Assembly: GCA_965602855.1 (NCBI GenBank)
Contig: CBFCZV010000012.1
Span: 1-64,000 of the forward strand
Source: LH-M37 sp965602855
Lineage (GTDB): Bacteria > Pseudomonadota > Gammaproteobacteria > SZUA-229
Direction: 5' to 3'
Length of the DNA stretch: 64,000 bases
Of the stretch, positions 1 to 7,621 are shown in pieces (the stretch's first letter is position 1; each line of letters starts with the position of its first letter). The position numbers and the translations under genes are program-made. The notes under the pieces were generated by a model that worked only from the letters and a program-made list of their open reading frames with translations, was not told the DNA's origin and made no database searches.

Positions 1-199
1 TATCCCTTCCCTTATAAACATCTGGGCCACCTGTTCCCGTAATAAAAAAAGTGGCGGCGGCATTTTTAAGTGCTATCGCATCACTGCCTGCAAATCGCTT
101 CATTATGGCGGGATTAGCCAAATGGTTGTCAATCACATCATTCGCGATAGCCGTTATACCTTCAGTTCCACCCAGTCTGTCATACAGTAATTCACTCAT
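1..199 (-). CDS. Group 1 truncated haemoglobin, partial (C-terminal part lies outside the window)
   Basis: Reading leftward from an ATG at 199 gives an open frame that runs off the window edge. It begins MSELLYDRLGGTEGITAIA and continues with VIDNHLANPAIMKRF. This matches the N-terminus of group 1 (GlbN-type) truncated haemoglobins, which open with a short helix followed by the LGG..I..I pattern. Such proteins are small soluble haem proteins that bind O2 or NO. A good ribosome binding site (AGGAGAA) precedes the ATG. The proximal histidine would be in the missing part, so haem binding cannot be confirmed here. A link to the NO sensor near 29.3 kb would be speculation. Confidence 0.85.
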   Translation of the reverse strand, partial: MSELLYDRLGGTEGITAIANDVIDNHLANPAIMKRFAGSDAIALKNAAATFFITGTGGPDVYKGRD

Positions 200-363
200 T
201 TTTCTTCTCCTGTTCATAAAATGATTGCTCTGCTAATGCTTCTGGAAATTGAAGCAAAATTAACATATCACCAAATATCTAAATCATGACAATGCAATTT
301 ATATGGTAGTAATTGCCACCTGGCTCTAGCTCACATAAAAAAGTAAATAACCAGACTGAACTG

Positions 364-369
364 TATAAT
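364..369 (+). promoter_or_regulatory. Candidate -10 box upstream of the CvfB-like gene
   Basis: A perfect TATAAT lies 37 bases before the start codon at 407. No convincing -35 box is visible at 17 bases spacing, so this rests on the -10 hexamer and its position alone. Confidence 0.4.
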
Positions 370-406
370 AGCGCTCACACAATCGAATATCTTAGAGAGA
401 TAAAGC

Positions 407-1243
407 ATGCTAAAAATCGGCAGATCATATGAATTAGACGTAGTAAAAACTGTCGATTTCGGTTTTTATTTAGATGCTGAAAATCTGGGTGATATCCTGT
501 TACCCAGTAAATTTGCACCGCGTGACCTCGACGTAGGTGATTATCTCGAAGTCTTCCTTTATATGGATTCAGAAGATCGGCCTGTCGCCACCACACAAAT
601 ACCAAAAATCCGCGTTGGCGAATTCGCCTTTTTAGAAGTAGTCGCCAACACCAGCGTAGGTTCATTCCTGGACTGGGGACTGGAAAAGGACCTGTTAGTA
701 CCTTTTTCCGAACAGCATCGCCCCATGGAAGTTGGTAAATCTTATCTGGTCCACGCCTACATCAACAATGCTGATGGTCGAATTGTAGCCACTTCCAAAA
801 TCGATAAAATTATTGATGACGACAAAGAACACGACTTCAAACCACAGCAGCCAGTTAACCTGATCATCGCCAACAGCACCGACCTCGGCTACAAAGCCAT
901 CATCAACAACAGCCACTGGGGCGTGTTATACAAAAATGAAGTCCACCAGCGCCTGAGTTTTGGGCAAAGCATAAAAGGTTTTATCAAACACATACGTCCC
1001 GACGGAAAAATTGATTTAAGCCTTCAAGGCGGCCAGGTCACTCGCGACAAAAATGCGACGCTTATTTTAGATTATTTAAAAAACAAAAACGGCTTTGCAC
1101 CCGTGCACGATAAATCCGATCCTAAATTGATTGCTGATTTATTTGGCATGAGTAAGGGGGCGTTTAAAAAGACGATTGGTGGATTGTATAAGCAAAGGGT
1201 TATTAGTATTGGGGAGGATGGGATTCGGTTGGTTGAGGAGTGA
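407..1243 (+). CDS. cvfB: CvfB/YitL-type S1 RNA-binding protein
   Basis: A 278-residue cytosolic protein of the CvfB family. These have successive S1-like OB folds followed by a winged helix, and they bind RNA. Here the first OB fold covers about residues 1-65 (opening with VKTVDFGFYLDAENLGDILLP), the second about 70-135, and a third about 145-210, closing with the S1-like phrase GKIDLSLQ. The C-terminal 60 residues (ending in GMSKGAFKKTIGGLYKQ) fit the winged helix. The length matches the family. CvfB affects virulence factor expression in Staphylococcus; its target RNA in gammaproteobacteria is unknown. It stands alone, next to the accessory block. Confidence 0.85.
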   Translation: MLKIGRSYELDVVKTVDFGFYLDAENLGDILLPSKFAPRDLDVGDYLEVFLYMDSEDRPVATTQIPKIRVGEFAFLEVVANTSVGSFLDWGLEKDLLVPFSEQHRPMEVGKSYLVHAYINNADGRIVATSKIDKIIDDDKEHDFKPQQPVNLIIANSTDLGYKAIINNSHWGVLYKNEVHQRLSFGQSIKGFIKHIRPDGKIDLSLQGGQVTRDKNATLILDYLKNKNGFAPVHDKSDPKLIADLFGMSKGAFKKTIGGLYKQRVISIGEDGIRLVEE

Positions 1244-1330
1244 GAATGGTTTATGTCATGTCGAACGTATTTGAGAGATCTTGGTTTTTTGTTTTAGTTG
1301 GATAATCTGTTGTTTTAGTGGTAGCTAGTA

Positions 1331-1358
1331 GCCCGGATGTAGTGCAACGAAATCCGGG
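1331..1358. repeat. Short palindromic intergenic repeat (CCCGGAT...ATCCGGG)
   Basis: Perfect 7-base arms CCCGGAT and ATCCGGG enclose a 13-base loop containing TAGTGCAACGA. This resembles a widespread short repeat of gammaproteobacterial genomes, in which a 'CCCGGAT' and 'ATCCGGG' pair flanks a GCAACG-like centre. It sits at the left edge of the accessory block. The gap 1244-1422 holds nothing else I can identify. Confidence 0.6.
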
Positions 1359-1422
1359 GAGTGGCCTGAAAATATCGTGGTGAAGTTTTCTGGATTATGC
1401 AGGGTTTATCTGAGCAGATTTG

Positions 1423-2178
1423 CTACCTTTGACTTTTAAGAATACCTATTTCTTCGCTTAGATTATTCAAATCATTTTTATCTCGTAAGTAATTATATTT
1501 TTTAAAAGTCTTGATTATAGTTTTCTTAGCCATTTCAACCCTATGTTTATCCATATCTTCATAAGAGTTTATGTATTCACTACAATATTCAGACATTAGA
1601 TCCATCATTTGTTTATGTGTATGCGCTATGATATTTTTTAGATCTATTATTTTTACATTAATATCAGCATCACTCATACTTTTCATATTTTCGATTGCAT
1701 CAGCAATATCTTGTGTCAATATGTGTATATACACCATCTTTGATGCTGTAGATTCAGGCACAAAATGTTCCATATTGTAATAATCTTCAGCACACTTCTT
1801 AAAAACATACAGATCATATGAACTAAACTTTGTATTACTAATTTTGCCCCTAACTTGGGCAGGACTTCCTTTTAATTTTTCTTCTAGATGTGGCTTTATT
1901 CTTCCAAACCATCTAAATAAAATTTCGTCACCTAATAATGCGATATAAAGCTTCTTCTTCCTTTTGATTTTTTCATTATATCTTTTTTTCTTAATTCTTA
2001 ACGTGAGGCAATGTCCAAACATAACTGCAATTATTGTTGTGACCATCCCGACAATATAAGCAACAATATTATCTGAAATAAAAAAATCACTACCATTGCC
2101 AGCACATGACTCATTATGAATTTTACATAATATGTTTTTTATCTTTTCTACATCTTCTATGAGATAATTATCACCCAT
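1423..2178 (-). CDS. Hypothetical membrane protein with long cytosolic helical domain
   Basis: I do not recognise the 251-residue product. Residues about 34-58 (DNIVAYIVGMVTTIIAVMFG) form one clear transmembrane helix. A basic stretch (RIKKKRYNEKIKRKKK) follows, so the remaining 180 residues are probably cytosolic. They are rich in charged, predicted helical sequence. The start has a ribosome binding site (AGGG, 9 bases upstream). The gene is markedly AT-rich, with many AAA/AAT/ATA codons, unlike hrpB or pfa, which suggests acquisition from elsewhere. It is the last gene of the minus-strand accessory block but is separated from its neighbour by 176 bases containing a repeat, so co-transcription is uncertain. 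Confidence 0.65.
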   Translation of the reverse strand: MGDNYLIEDVEKIKNILCKIHNESCAGNGSDFFISDNIVAYIVGMVTTIIAVMFGHCLTLRIKKKRYNEKIKRKKKLYIALLGDEILFRWFGRIKPHLEEKLKGSPAQVRGKISNTKFSSYDLYVFKKCAEDYYNMEHFVPESTASKMVYIHILTQDIADAIENMKSMSDADINVKIIDLKNIIAHTHKQMMDLMSEYCSEYINSYEDMDKHRVEMAKKTIIKTFKKYNYLRDKNDLNNLSEEIGILKSQR

Positions 2179-2295
2179 TGTACTGCCCTATTTAACCTGT
2201 TCATCTCGTGCATTATTTATTTGAAAATAATACAAATAATGATTAGTGATTTCTTTCTAATTAATCTTTATCATTTAATTGTTCTATCAAAGCTA

Positions 2296-2327
2296 GTAGA
2301 CATGCAGCGCAATGAATTGCGACCTAC
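2296..2327. repeat. Palindromic intergenic repeat (GTAG..CGCAAT-GA-ATTGCG..CTAC)
   Basis: The central arms CGCAAT and ATTGCG (2308-2321) are separated by two bases. They are enclosed by outer GTAG (2296-2299) and CTAC (2324-2327). It lies between two accessory genes. The form resembles REP-like elements seen scattered in this window, and no gene overlaps it. Confidence 0.55.
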
Positions 2328-2354
2328 GAACTGACCCATGGTCTATACGCTATC

Positions 2355-3281
2355 TTACATCTCAAAAAATATCTTTCGATAGTCATCATCATGTAGATTA
2401 TGCTTAGCAATGTGGTAATTCGATACTGCAACAGACTCAGAAAATAATTTAAAAGGTAGTTCATCAATACATATTTCAGCTATAACTGCTGCAAAATCCT
2501 TTTCATAACAATCTTGTAGTATTTTCAAGTTTGTCGATGGGAAGCTATTTTTAAATTCTTTATTAAATGGAGGAGAGAAATATCGAATAAGTGATGCTTC
2601 ATATAACGCTATTCTCTCTTGCTCGGTAGTCCCATATAATTTATCAAGCCCTGACCTAATACGAGATGAATCTTCATCTTTATTTTTTGCATGTGGATTA
2701 AATACAGTAAGCATTCGATTAAACGGCTGCACTTCAAGCAAAAGAAGCGTAAGTCTATATCCTTCAGGAATACCTTTTAGGGCAATTTTTTGCAATGTTT
2801 CATGCTTTAAGAGACGGTCAATAGCATTTCTTGATCCATCTTTACCATATGCTTGACCGATATATTGGACGTCAAGATTTACTACATTTGATTCATGACA
2901 TAGGCGCGTTTGAATTTGTTGTTCATCAGGAAAGAACCTTTCGCCTTGCTCATTGCTTAAATAGGCAAATTCATCATCCTGATTTAACTTTAGCCCATCA
3001 GGCATATCTGACTCTAGGATATATTTATTATCAAGTATGGAAAATATTAAGGATAGTTTGTTTGAATTTTGTTCGGCACCAGTAAAATCTATTTTAGGTA
3101 GAAGCCCAATAATATAGATATGACAAGTATCAATAACACTCATCAAAGGGGCTAAGACTTCCTTGTCGTATATCCCTTCCGCTGGAATTGTGCAAAAACT
3201 AGTAGCATACATGTCAAGTGCATGCTCCACATCGAACAAGGCATTACCAAATAATTCGTGTTTTTTTGATTTGTCTCCCAA
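2355..3281 (-). CDS. Divergent GIY-YIG-like nuclease-fold protein, accessory block
   Basis: A 308-residue protein of uncertain family. The middle reads VQYIGQAYGKDGSRNAIDRLLKH (given here in parts: YIG at about 140, an Arg about 10 residues later, and a His ending the helix). About 70 residues on comes EASLIRYFSPPFN. This order (YIG, Arg, His, then Glu and a proline-asparagine turn) is the order of conserved residues in GIY-YIG endonucleases. The N-terminal 130 residues have no recognised motif. The start is TTG, with a G-rich ribosome binding site 9 bases upstream. It lies 54 bases after the SMC-like ATPase on the same strand and may be part of the same operon. The fold call is my inference from motifs. 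Confidence 0.5.
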   Translation of the reverse strand: MGDKSKKHELFGNALFDVEHALDMYATSFCTIPAEGIYDKEVLAPLMSVIDTCHIYIIGLLPKIDFTGAEQNSNKLSLIFSILDNKYILESDMPDGLKLNQDDEFAYLSNEQGERFFPDEQQIQTRLCHESNVVNLDVQYIGQAYGKDGSRNAIDRLLKHETLQKIALKGIPEGYRLTLLLLEVQPFNRMLTVFNPHAKNKDEDSSRIRSGLDKLYGTTEQERIALYEASLIRYFSPPFNKEFKNSFPSTNLKILQDCYEKDFAAVIAEICIDELPFKLFSESVAVSNYHIAKHNLHDDDYRKIFFEM

Positions 3282-3335
3282 CTCTATTTACCCCCCTTAA
3301 GCACGGCAACAACCATTTGTTACATTTATTTCAGT

Positions 3336-5324
3336 TTATTTTCTTGGCGTAGTATCCCAATCATCTATTAGTCCGATAGGAAGACCATTCACGCCGTTTG
3401 ATCTATAGTGCGCTATTTCAAATCCTTGGCTTTCGTAAGCAACATCACGCGGAATATCGTTATCAACCAAAACAATTTGACAGAGCTTATTCTTCTCGTC
3501 AAATTCTTCGGCAACACTAATTAATGCCTCGAATAAGTTTTTGTATTTCTCTGGATCTGCTACTCCATCAATGTCATCGATATCTTCAAGCTGAGGCACC
3601 TTAGAATCCTCAGGTGTTTTCCCCAGAAATTTTCCTACGGTGTCAATCATAAGCAAGCCCGGGATATTGGTTTCCTTGCGTAACTTTTGCGACAGAATAG
3701 AAGCCAGATATCCGATAGAAACTATGGTTCTAAGCCCACCTGAGTTGATTTTCCTGTATTCGACATTTCGCACAAGGGGGAAAAATGTTCTTTCATCAAT
3801 CCCTATTCCATGCTGATTTTTTATCTTAACCTGTTGAATGAATTTGTTAAGATCTGTACCAAGGTCAGATATAACATCGTCCAATGATGGTGAATTATCT
3901 TTAAGCTCGTCTAAATTAATCTTTATTTTTTCAATAGTACTTTCTAGGCGGCCGATCTGATCGGCAATACCACCTTGTTTGTTTCTGACTCGTAACGAAT
4001 GAACTGTTTTTTCTCTGCGTTCATCAAGTTGCGCCGACTCTTTAATTATGGCATCCCGTTCAGCTAAGTAGGGCGATATCGAGCTTTCAAGTTCTTCATC
4101 CATGATCTCCCTAGCCTTGATTTTTTCAGCATACAATTCGGTGAGGTATGAGTTTGCTATTTCTAAATCAGCTCTATTGTCAGATATCAACTGCTTAAGA
4201 TCTTTTGTTCTTCTGGAAATCGAGGTTAACTCCCCTTTTAAACGAGTATCACTCGGAATATCAAATTTTCCAGATACATCACCGATGTCGATTAACGTTT
4301 CACATATTGGACAATTCGTTTTTTCTTGTATGTCCCTGCCGATAATTTCTTTAGATGAAAGACTGGCTTTAATTTTATTAATGTCATTCTGATAGTCATT
4401 GTGAAGCCGAGTAAATCTTTCAATATTTCTTAGGGCGGTATTTTTTGCTTCTTCCTGGTGTTCAATGTTCAAGTTGATAGTATTTAGCGCATCTTTAAGT
4501 CCATCGTATAGTTCGCTATCACTCGTCATTCGACCATTCAAGTCAGAGAGTCGGCTTTGAACCTCAACTTTCATGCTATCAATATTGCTTATTTCCTCAT
4601 CTAAATCCTTAGAGTTCTTAAATTCTGTCTGAGTCAGGAAGTTAGTTACTGCCGTATATTGATTAGTTAGCTGCGTCTTTTCTTGAGTTTTCCTGACTAT
4701 GTCTACTTCCAGCTCAGAAATGTTAGAATCTAGCACACTGAAAATGTACTTTAAAACCTCTCTATTTTTAGTTTCCAATACAGCGTTGCCAATATTCATC
4801 ATGTGTGCACTTCCTACATCATCCTGATCCAAGTACATGAACTTGAATAAATCGAGGAAGCTTAACCTACCTGTTTTTGATGAATCTTTTGTTGGTGCCT
4901 GTTTTAATCGAACCGTAGGAAACCCAAGTGCTTCAAGTAGAAAGTCGGACAGACTTTTGTTTTGATCGTCCCCTTTGGGAACGCTTGACTTGTATTTCTC
5001 CGGGAATGAATTGGACATTTCCGAATATTCACAAGAATAGACATCTATATCTCTTGATGAATTAAATATATCCCGACTTATACAGTAGGTGAAACCATTA
5101 ATGCTTATTTCAAGAATGGCATATTTTACAGATGAAGCTATCTCTTCATCTAGCTTGATCTGCTTCCCACCAAGAAGGTAATAAACCAGTCTTAAAATAC
5201 TAGACTTTCCAGTATCGGCATCACCATAGATGATGTTGATTCCGGGATAAAAAGGAACTTGGTAGTCCTTCCGATGCCCATGGAGGATTAAGTTTTTTAG
5301 AAGCAAGCCTTGAGAAAGATCCAT
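3336..5324 (-). CDS. SMC/Rad50-like ATPase of an ABC-three-component (Lamassu-like) system
   Basis: A 662-residue ATPase with the split architecture of SMC/Rad50 proteins. Walker A (GDADTGKSS) is near residue 34. Two long coiled-coil arms (about 200-300 and 370-500) flank a CPIC zinc-hook motif near residue 337. An ABC signature-like NSGGLR follows near 527, with a Walker B strand LLMIDTV near 558. In ABC-three-component and Lamassu systems the SMC-like ATPase is thought to sense foreign DNA ends or replication intermediates and release an effector. Its start overlaps the stop of the middle gene (TAATG), so the two are translationally coupled. Only one CxxC (CPIC) is clear, as expected for a dimerising hook. 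The identification as the ATPase component rests on domain layout plus neighbours. Confidence 0.8.
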   Translation of the reverse strand: MDLSQGLLLKNLILHGHRKDYQVPFYPGINIIYGDADTGKSSILRLVYYLLGGKQIKLDEEIASSVKYAILEISINGFTYCISRDIFNSSRDIDVYSCEYSEMSNSFPEKYKSSVPKGDDQNKSLSDFLLEALGFPTVRLKQAPTKDSSKTGRLSFLDLFKFMYLDQDDVGSAHMMNIGNAVLETKNREVLKYIFSVLDSNISELEVDIVRKTQEKTQLTNQYTAVTNFLTQTEFKNSKDLDEEISNIDSMKVEVQSRLSDLNGRMTSDSELYDGLKDALNTINLNIEHQEEAKNTALRNIERFTRLHNDYQNDINKIKASLSSKEIIGRDIQEKTNCPICETLIDIGDVSGKFDIPSDTRLKGELTSISRRTKDLKQLISDNRADLEIANSYLTELYAEKIKAREIMDEELESSISPYLAERDAIIKESAQLDERREKTVHSLRVRNKQGGIADQIGRLESTIEKIKINLDELKDNSPSLDDVISDLGTDLNKFIQQVKIKNQHGIGIDERTFFPLVRNVEYRKINSGGLRTIVSIGYLASILSQKLRKETNIPGLLMIDTVGKFLGKTPEDSKVPQLEDIDDIDGVADPEKYKNLFEALISVAEEFDEKNKLCQIVLVDNDIPRDVAYESQGFEIAHYRSNGVNGLPIGLIDDWDTTPRK

Positions 5325-5839
5325 TATACCCCCTGTTTTAAAGCAATATTTAAAAACCCATTTAACTTGGATGGGCTCTGTGATTGCAGTGAAGAAAGCT
5401 GCTTAAGAAACTGCCTTATCTTTCGAAAATACCCTTCCTGCATTTGCTTCGCCTTAGACTTTCCTGCTTCGCTTAGGTCAAAAAGAAAGCCTGCAGAGTC
5501 AGCGTATTCCACTGAAAGATATTTTTTGGCAGAAAGTATTTTAATCATTATCAGAAGTCGCTCTCTATCAAAAAGCTCATCGACATTCACTGATAATGTA
5601 TCAACTGTGTAGTAGTCGGTTTCCTCTATATCAATTTGGCTTTTATCTGCAAGGCTTAAAACCCTATTCAGGAATGCAGGTCTTGTTACAAGAAAGTAAA
5701 ATGTCTGAATCTTATCAATGGTTAATACTTTTTTGTGGCGTTTTGTTTTCGCTAGATTATCTAGTATTAGCAGTAAGACACCAAGGTTATAGTGAATCTC
5801 TCGCTCTGGCTGGATGTACGGTAATTTAATCACTATCAT
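5324..5839 (-). CDS. Middle component of ABC-three-component (Lamassu-like) system
   Basis: A small 171-residue protein with no catalytic motif, mostly alpha-helical, with a likely winged-helix-like segment at about 95-140 (RERLLIMIKILSAKKYLSVEY then LSEAGKSKAKQM). Small 'middle component' proteins of this size lie between effector and SMC ATPase genes in ABC-three-component systems and correspond to LmuC in Lamassu. They probably bridge the two. It overlaps the effector gene by 14 bases and the ATPase start by one base, so the three form one translational unit. The family assignment is by context and size; the sequence alone would be called hypothetical. Confidence 0.6.
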   Translation of the reverse strand: MIVIKLPYIQPEREIHYNLGVLLLILDNLAKTKRHKKVLTIDKIQTFYFLVTRPAFLNRVLSLADKSQIDIEETDYYTVDTLSVNVDELFDRERLLIMIKILSAKKYLSVEYADSAGFLFDLSEAGKSKAKQMQEGYFRKIRQFLKQLSSLQSQSPSKLNGFLNIALKQGV

Positions 5840-7058
5840 CTTCCTTTAATAGGTTGCGTAATGAATCTTTTGATCCGTCTTTAATCCACCAAATATTTTC
5901 ATCTTCTGAGTTGGCGAGTTGGTGCAACATTCCCTGCTTGTGGATAGCATTAATAAAGGGGATAAACGTATTTAAAAAATTTTTATCCTCCTTTAGAATT
6001 GTTTCGTGAACATCAGCTAATAGCAGCCCCGAGTTTGGTATCCCATCATGAACATACTTTGAGTAGCTATTCTGATAGACTTTTCGTATTTTTGAATACA
6101 ACTCTGACAGGCGTTTTTGATCCGAGGCGCTGCTGAATATTTTTCTTATATACTCGGCATTAAGAAAAACTTCTTTGGCATCTCGGATTGAGGTCTTGTG
6201 AATATCTGCAGAAATTAACTTTAATACAAACAATTCGTCATCAAAGTCTGACTCGTCTTCAAGCTGCAGAATTTCTAAATTTGATATTCCTGGATCATTT
6301 TTCTCAAAGTCTAAAATTATCTGCCTTATGGCCATATAAGTTGTGCTGGCAGGGCTTTCAGGCTTCGCAATACTAGTGTGATCTTCGTCCACAGGTATGA
6401 TGTCTGATTTTTCTTTATCTACAGGTGCGGCACTTGTTTTAGGGACGAGCGAATCATGAACTCCATAAAAATATTTTGTAGTTGGTCTTAAGCTAGTCTT
6501 TAGCCACTCGTCATTAATTTTGTGTATGAATTGGTTTAGTGGAGAAAGATCTTCGATCTGGAGGTTGTCGCTGATCAGCTTTCCAAAAGTTGCAGCTTCA
6601 ACTCCCTGGTGAGGTACTGCTAAGGAAACAAAAAGTTTGATTTTTGATGGAATATTTTCTTCTATGTCCTTTGCTATCGCACTTTTGGTTACTAGTCCAC
6701 CCATGCTGTGGGCAATAATTATTATATTATCGTAGGCTTGTAGTCTGAATCGAATTTCGGTTCTAAGCAAGTTTCCGATTTCTTCAATACTTATGTTTTT
6801 GGTAAGTTTCCCATGAGATGTTCCAAACATTCGTTTAACAAGTGTCGAAACCTTACCAGCTTTAGCAAACAGGTTTAGTAACTTGGTAAAATACGAGAAC
6901 TGAACTATGTCATAGTTCTCAGATACTTCTGAATCTTTAGAAAATAGCTCAGGGAACGAACTTGCTTCCCCATTGCGCCAAGTTAACTCCCCACCACAGA
7001 ACCCATGGACAAATATAATCAGACTCTTTTTATTGTTCTTAGAAATGAATTCAATCAC
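5826..7058 (-). CDS. Alpha/beta-hydrolase effector of ABC-three-component (Lamassu-like) system
   Basis: 410 residues. The first 240 form a serine hydrolase of lipase/esterase type. The oxyanion strand IIFVHGFCGG is near residue 15 and the nucleophile elbow AHSMGG has Ser118. VSLAVPHQG follows. An acidic residue in VHDSLVP (about 207) and His227 (DEDHTS) complete a plausible triad. The last 150 residues have no enzyme motif and are helical; in ABC-three-component effectors such a tail ties the toxic domain to the ATPase complex. Hydrolase-type effectors are known for Lamassu. The start is GTG with AAGG upstream. It is the first gene of the minus-strand unit. The substrate is unknown: membrane lipid attack would fit an abortive response but is inference. 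Confidence 0.75.
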   Translation of the reverse strand: MIEFISKNNKKSLIIFVHGFCGGELTWRNGEASSFPELFSKDSEVSENYDIVQFSYFTKLLNLFAKAGKVSTLVKRMFGTSHGKLTKNISIEEIGNLLRTEIRFRLQAYDNIIIIAHSMGGLVTKSAIAKDIEENIPSKIKLFVSLAVPHQGVEAATFGKLISDNLQIEDLSPLNQFIHKINDEWLKTSLRPTTKYFYGVHDSLVPKTSAAPVDKEKSDIIPVDEDHTSIAKPESPASTTYMAIRQIILDFEKNDPGISNLEILQLEDESDFDDELFVLKLISADIHKTSIRDAKEVFLNAEYIRKIFSSASDQKRLSELYSKIRKVYQNSYSKYVHDGIPNSGLLLADVHETILKEDKNFLNTFIPFINAIHKQGMLHQLANSEDENIWWIKDGSKDSLRNLLKEDDSD

Positions 7059-7264
7059 GCTTAAACGCCTTATTTCTATATATCACCACTTTTATACCAA
7101 TGAGCTCAGACTCAATTGATTGTTCGATTAGGATAATTCTAGATATAACCAACTCCGCACCCTCCCCAATAGCCCTGTGCTTCTCAACGAACAACCATTT
7201 TGTCTTCATAACCACAAAAAATGCAAGCACTTATTCGTTTTTGATCTTTGCTTTAGTTTAGCTT

Positions 7265-7420
7265 CACCCTCCCCTCTGCAACCTGCCTCAGATTTCAGCT
7301 TTGGTAGCGACAATTCGCCATGGACGGCGAATTGAGGTTGGTTAGCCCGGACGGCTAATCCAACCGACGCGTAGGCAAAGTTGGAAGCTGAGGTGACCCG
7401 TAGGGGCAGGTTGTAGGGTG
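7265..7420. repeat. Branched, multi-hairpin inverted repeat
   Basis: A nested inverted repeat. Outer stems are CACCCT (7265-7270) with AGGGTG (7415-7420), and CAACCTGCC (7279-7287) with GGCAGGTTG (7405-7413). A middle stem is TCAGCTT (7295-7301) with AAGCTGA (7385-7391). The top carries two separate hairpins: CAATTCGCC/GGCGAATTG (7311-7334) and GGTTGGTTAGCC/GGCTAATCCAACC (7336-7365, one-base bulge). The fold resembles a cloverleaf but it has no tRNA features. It could be a mobile palindromic element or a structured RNA. It lies between the accessory block and hrpB. Confidence 0.65.
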
Positions 7421-7434
7421 GCGGCATTTTTTTC

Positions 7435-7486
7435 GTTAGTCTTTTGTTGCTGTAGACAAAAGAGTAACCCGTGCCAGCAAGCACGG
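7435..7486. repeat. Two further hairpins next to the branched repeat
   Basis: GTTA-G-TCTTTTGT (7435-7447) pairs with ACAAAAGA-G-TAAC (7456-7468), with a single G/G mismatch. It is followed at once by CCGTGC (7469-7474) and GCACGG (7481-7486). They may belong to the same repeated element as the branched structure just before. Confidence 0.5.
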
Positions 7487-7540
7487 AAAAGTCAGTTATG
7501 GATTAGCACAGCAATTCAGTAAACAAAATAACCACAACTC

Positions 7541-7585
7541 GACGCAGGAGCGTCTAAAACTGCATTCCCACGCAGAGCGTGGGAA
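7541..7585. repeat. Paired REP-like palindromes
   Basis: GACGC-AGGA-GCGTC (7541-7554) is followed 10 bases later by TTCCCACGC-AGA-GCGTGGGAA (7565-7585), both with perfect arms. The second is a very common intergenic palindrome in gammaproteobacteria. It ends 36 bases before the hrpB start. Confidence 0.65.
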
Positions 7586-7621
7586 CGATAAAACTCTATT
7601 ACATTCCGCTATAATCCCCCC

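Noticed and set aside
7265..7420. tRNA-like cloverleaf
   Set aside because: Stem lengths and loops do not fit a tRNA; no T-loop or CCA end.
7206..7484. 92-residue minus-strand frame
   Set aside because: It lies across the branched inverted repeat; its peptide is the product of palindromic DNA and has no coding-like start or ribosome binding site.
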